A stretch of DNA of 16,960 bases from Leptospiraceae bacterium (GTDB lineage: Bacteria > Spirochaetota > Leptospiria > Turneriellales > Turneriellaceae): assembly GCA_016788945.1 (NCBI GenBank), contig JAEUSA010000382.1, positions 1 through 16,960 of the forward strand, in the 5' to 3' direction. Below are positions 14,088 to 16,960 of this stretch, one piece after another. Position 1 is the first letter of the stretch. Each line of letters starts with the position of its first letter. The notes under the pieces were generated by a model that worked only from the letters and a program-made list of their open reading frames with translations, had not been told where the DNA came from and did no database searches. The position numbers and the translations under genes were made by a program.

Positions 14088-15215
14088 CTACGTCGCCTTA
14101 TTCAGGCTGTCAATATATTGGTGGTAACGATCGCTTTCTCCCTTGCGCGATGAAAATCCACGGATGCTGACGCCGATCGCGAGATCATTTTCGGTCGTCG
14201 TTGCCGTATAAACAATTTCGGTAAAAACCGTAATCGGCTGCTGCAATTTGAAAATCACATCGAAGCTGAAGCCTTTCTGGTGCACGAGAAACTTTTTGAG
14301 TTCGGCGTCGGTGAAAATCAGTCTCATACCCCCCCGGGAAATATCACCGACGGATTGCCGTTTATTGATCAGCATCGTGTTTGAATCGCGCATCTGGTCA
14401 ACCATCTCGAACGCCATCATTTTCAGTTCGAGTGCGGTATCCATGCCCAATTTTTTTTCATGCGATATCAACTGTATATAACCGAGCGGCACCGATGAAC
14501 CGTCGTGTGCGAGATAAATAATCGGCACAATCATTTCAGAAACGATCTTGCGCTTGCGGTATTCTTCCATCACATGCCCGATTTCGGTATTGAGATGTTC
14601 ACGATAGTCAACAAAACCCTGCGTATCTTCAGGCATATACGACAAGACATCCTGCGTGTCAGAAATCATCAGAATCTTGTTCGTTTTGCGCACCAATTCG
14701 GTTTTTTCGTCATCTTTCTCAAAAATTTTGACTTTGACGTCGTCGGCAAAATCTTTCAGGCGTTGCTGAAATTTTTCGAGGTGAATCTTCACCGAAGTCG
14801 GCACGTTAAACAGTGAAGCATTGATGGTGTTACGCGCAGCACGAATATTGTTGATCACGACCTGGTCGGATGTCATTTTGTGGCGCGGCGCTTTACGTTC
14901 ATTCGTGGCAATGCGTATTCGCGTGACGGCAAATTTATACTGCGTGTTAATAATCTTATCCGCAACAGCTCCTTCAATTTCTAACTGCTTGTTGAAAGTG
15001 TGGTAAAGAGTCATCTCGCCTTCAAGCTCGCGCAGCGAATCGACGATCAGAATATTGGGATCTTTACTATCCAGAATCTTGACTTCGATCTTTTCGTAGA
15101 ACCCTTTGATGTAGTAAACCTTGCCGGCGGCATACTGGCGCAGCATGCCCTGAACTTTTGCCGGATCATCAATAACCTGAAACTTGCGTTCTGAACGCTC
15201 TTTGAATACTGACAT
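14088..15215 (-). CDS. DUF1577-type protein with PilZ/YcgR-like motifs
   Basis: A 375-residue cytoplasmic protein without signal peptide or membrane segment. The N-terminal half resembles the YcgR-type beta domain (KVYYIKGFYEKIEVKILDS, VTRIRI) followed by RKAPR (Arg107 and Arg111, an RxxxR motif) and NASLFN (132-137), close to the PilZ D/NxSxxG motif but with Asn for Gly. The C-terminal part has DISRGG (Asp291, Ser293, Gly296), a full D/NxSxxG motif, and then a strand run ending ENDLAIGVSIRGFS. Together these suggest a cyclic-di-GMP-binding or formerly binding protein. I assign it to DUF1577, a family I know from Leptospira. A charged helical stretch (about 140-185) separates the halves. The start sits 2 nt after the valS stop with no ribosome site, suggesting reinitiation. 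Confidence 0.75.
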   Translation of the reverse strand: MSVFKERSERKFQVIDDPAKVQGMLRQYAAGKVYYIKGFYEKIEVKILDSKDPNILIVDSLRELEGEMTLYHTFNKQLEIEGAVADKIINTQYKFAVTRIRIATNERKAPRHKMTSDQVVINNIRAARNTINASLFNVPTSVKIHLEKFQQRLKDFADDVKVKIFEKDDEKTELVRKTNKILMISDTQDVLSYMPEDTQGFVDYREHLNTEIGHVMEEYRKRKIVSEMIVPIIYLAHDGSSVPLGYIQLISHEKKLGMDTALELKMMAFEMVDQMRDSNTMLINKRQSVGDISRGGMRLIFTDAELKKFLVHQKGFSFDVIFKLQQPITVFTEIVYTATTTENDLAIGVSIRGFSSRKGESDRYHQYIDSLNKAT

Positions 15216-15217
15216 GG

Positions 15218-16960
15218 TCAGGAGAGCGAAGACAGCATGTCCCGTACTCTGTCAAGGCGGGTATTATAATCTGCGAGTTTCTGCTTCTCAGCCTCGACAA
15301 GCTCGGCCGGGGCGCGCTCGGCAAATTGGGGGCTATCGAGTTTTGCCTGCGCAGCCTGTTTGCCCTTCTCAATCGTCGCAATTTCTTTCTCGAGACGCGC
15401 TTTTTCATGTTCAATGTTGATTGAAGCCGCAAGGTCGAGGTAAACCTCGACTCCTTTGCGCAGTACCGCATGTATCATCTTGCCGGCAGGCTTTTCGAAC
15501 AGGACTTCGCCGAGCCGCGCGAGGCTCACCAAAAAGGCGGAGTGAGAACGTACGAAATCCGCCGCTTTGGTATCTTCGAGAACAACGTGAACGGTAATTT
15601 TTGCCCCCGGCTCAACCGAAAGTTCGGCCCTTACTTGCCGAATCTTCGCCGCCAGCTCGAGCATTACAGCGGTATGGTTTTCCTGCGCGGTGAGAGGCGC
15701 ATGCGTGCCCGCCATAGGCCATGCCGAGACGGTGAGCAACTTCGTGTCACCACCCGGCAGAACACTCGCAAGCTCTTCGGTGATAAACGGCATCGCGGGG
15801 TGCAGCAGCCGCAGCGCCGCGCGAAACACGGTGTAGAGAGTGTAAAGCGCGCCATCGCGCAGCGCATCGTCTTTGAGTGCGACCTTACTCATTTCGATAT
15901 ACTGGTCGCAGAACGTCTTCCATAAAAAATCGTAGACCGCGAGCGCATAGTCGGCAAAATAAAAACCCTCGAGCGCGCTGTCGCATTTGGCTATCGCCGC
16001 ATCGAGTTCGCGCAGCACATATTCGTCAATCGCCGAGAGTTTCGGTGCTGTCTTCGGCAACTCATACGCGTCGGGCGTATTCATCAAAATGAAGCGCGCC
16101 GTATTCCATATCTTATTGCAGAAAGCCTGATAGCCCTTAAGCCGGCTTTCATCATAGATAATGTCTTTGCCGTCGGGCATGATACTGATCAAAAAGAAGC
16201 GAAATGCATCGGTGCCATATTCATCCATCTTCTCGAGCGGATTCACGACGTTACCCTTTGACTTCGACATCTTCTGCCGGTTGGCGTCGCGCACTAAAGA
16301 ATGGATGATCACTTTCTCAAACGGCGTCTTCTGCATGAAGTGCATGCCCATCATCAGCATGCGCGAGACCCAAAAGAAGATAATGTCAAAGCCGGTGACA
16401 AGGGTAGAAGTCGGGTAGAAATTTTTCAGCACTTCGCTCTGCGGTACTTTGCCTTCGGGCCAGATGGCGTCGATCTTCGCAATTTCCTGCGGCATGAGCG
16501 TCGAGAATGGCCAGAGTGCTGAGGAAAACCAAGTATCGAGCACGTCTTTATCCCGTTTGATATTCTTGGACTTACAGTGTGCGCATTCCGTCGCATCGGC
16601 GACACTTACCGTCACACCTTCGCAGTCACTGCAATACCATGCCGGCACCTGGTGCCCCCACCACAACTGCCGGCTGATGCACCAGTCTTCGATCTTGTTC
16701 ATCCAGTCGAAAAACAGATTCTCCCAGCGCTTGGGGTAGAACTGCGTTGCACCCGAGGTGACTGCACTCACGGCCTTGTCAGCGAGCGGGCGAATCTTCA
16801 CGAACCACTGTAGTGACAGCCGGGGTTCGACGACTGCACCGGAACGGTACGAATGGCCGACGCTATGTTTATGCGCGTCGATCTTCTCGATCATTTCCGC
16901 TGCCTCTAAATCCTCAACGATCTTCTTGCGGCAGGCCTCGCGGCTTAAGCCCTTGTAAGG
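15218..16960 (-). CDS. valS: Valyl-tRNA synthetase, N-terminus outside window
   Basis: The open frame continues through the right edge, giving 580 residues, about the C-terminal two thirds of the enzyme that charges tRNA-Val. It shows KGLSREACRKKIVEDL (editing-domain region), HSYRSGAVVEPRLSLQWFVK, and WCISRQLWWGHQVPAWYC. A four-cysteine zinc ribbon follows (CxxC, then CxxC). Next come DVLDTWFSSALWPFS, then KMSKSKGNVVNPLEK with the ATP-binding KMSKS at 16259-16273. The last 70 residues form the ValS C-terminal coiled coil (LEKEIATIEKGKQAAQAKL) that contacts tRNA. ATGs inside the frame, such as 16894, are internal. The HIGH motif lies beyond the window. The gene leads the run that continues into the DUF1577-type gene with a 2-nt gap. 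Confidence 0.97.
   Translation of the reverse strand, partial: PYKGLSREACRKKIVEDLEAAEMIEKIDAHKHSVGHSYRSGAVVEPRLSLQWFVKIRPLADKAVSAVTSGATQFYPKRWENLFFDWMNKIEDWCISRQLWWGHQVPAWYCSDCEGVTVSVADATECAHCKSKNIKRDKDVLDTWFSSALWPFSTLMPQEIAKIDAIWPEGKVPQSEVLKNFYPTSTLVTGFDIIFFWVSRMLMMGMHFMQKTPFEKVIIHSLVRDANRQKMSKSKGNVVNPLEKMDEYGTDAFRFFLISIMPDGKDIIYDESRLKGYQAFCNKIWNTARFILMNTPDAYELPKTAPKLSAIDEYVLRELDAAIAKCDSALEGFYFADYALAVYDFLWKTFCDQYIEMSKVALKDDALRDGALYTLYTVFRAALRLLHPAMPFITEELASVLPGGDTKLLTVSAWPMAGTHAPLTAQENHTAVMLELAAKIRQVRAELSVEPGAKITVHVVLEDTKAADFVRSHSAFLVSLARLGEVLFEKPAGKMIHAVLRKGVEVYLDLAASINIEHEKARLEKEIATIEKGKQAAQAKLDSPQFAERAPAELVEAEKQKLADYNTRLDRVRDMLSSLS

Noticed and set aside
14329..14335. Run of seven C (G on the coding strand) inside the PilZ-like motif, and A8/A7 runs in the receiver-like gene tail, as phase-variable tracts
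   Set aside because: These runs are short for slippage control and are explained by Gly codons and Lys-rich coding. There is no evidence of variation from one sequence.

Overview
The window is almost wall-to-wall protein coding, with 18 genes and no gene-free stretch longer than about 80 bp. Base composition is close to balanced, slightly GC-rich by eye. It reads as chromosome of a diderm bacterium: it carries heptose synthesis for lipopolysaccharide (hldD), an OstA/LptA-like envelope lipoprotein, an AsmA-like protein and type II secretion-like pseudopilins. One gene (14088-15215) resembles the DUF1577 family, which I associate with Leptospira and relatives. A spirochaete of the order Leptospirales, Turneriella-like rather than Leptospira because of the higher GC, is my best guess. 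This is inference, not a database result.

Region 1 (1-6547, minus strand) is a tightly packed run: pepA (leucyl aminopeptidase), mtnP (methylthioadenosine phosphorylase), a type II NADH dehydrogenase, an OstA/LptA-like lipoprotein, a HIT-family protein, and an AsmA-like protein cut by the window edge. Junctions range from 11-nt overlaps to 2-nt gaps, so a single transcript with coupled translation is likely. Two of these enzymes carry in-frame insertions in loops: a duplicated 36-bp unit in the NADH dehydrogenase, and a 13-residue insertion with an imperfect DNA palindrome in mtnP.

Region 2 (6628-8368, plus strand) diverges from pepA and holds three pseudopilin genes of GspH, GspI and GspJ type joined by ATGA overlaps. 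A 7-5-7 inverted repeat lies in the shared upstream region.

Region 3 (8378-11089, minus strand) has hldD (LPS heptose epimerase), apt (adenine phosphoribosyltransferase) and hemW (radical SAM haem chaperone). Apt can use the adenine released by MtnP, so the window holds two consecutive steps of adenine salvage in separate transcription units.

Region 4 (11170-11886, plus strand) is one gene for an unusual receiver-like protein. The expected phospho-acceptor Asp is replaced by Glu, a large insertion precedes that site, and the tail is Lys/Ala/Pro-rich like histone H1.

Region 5 (11896-16960, minus strand) runs valS (partial), a DUF1577/PilZ-like protein, a two-CBS-domain protein, a zinc-dependent phospholipase C-like protein and a stand-alone phosphopantothenoylcysteine decarboxylase (coaC). 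A 28-bp near-perfect palindrome fills most of the only sizeable gap in this run.

No RNA genes, insertion sequences, prophage or CRISPR arrays were seen. The most unusual items are the in-frame loop insertions, the degenerate receiver with the H1-like tail, and the 28-bp palindrome.
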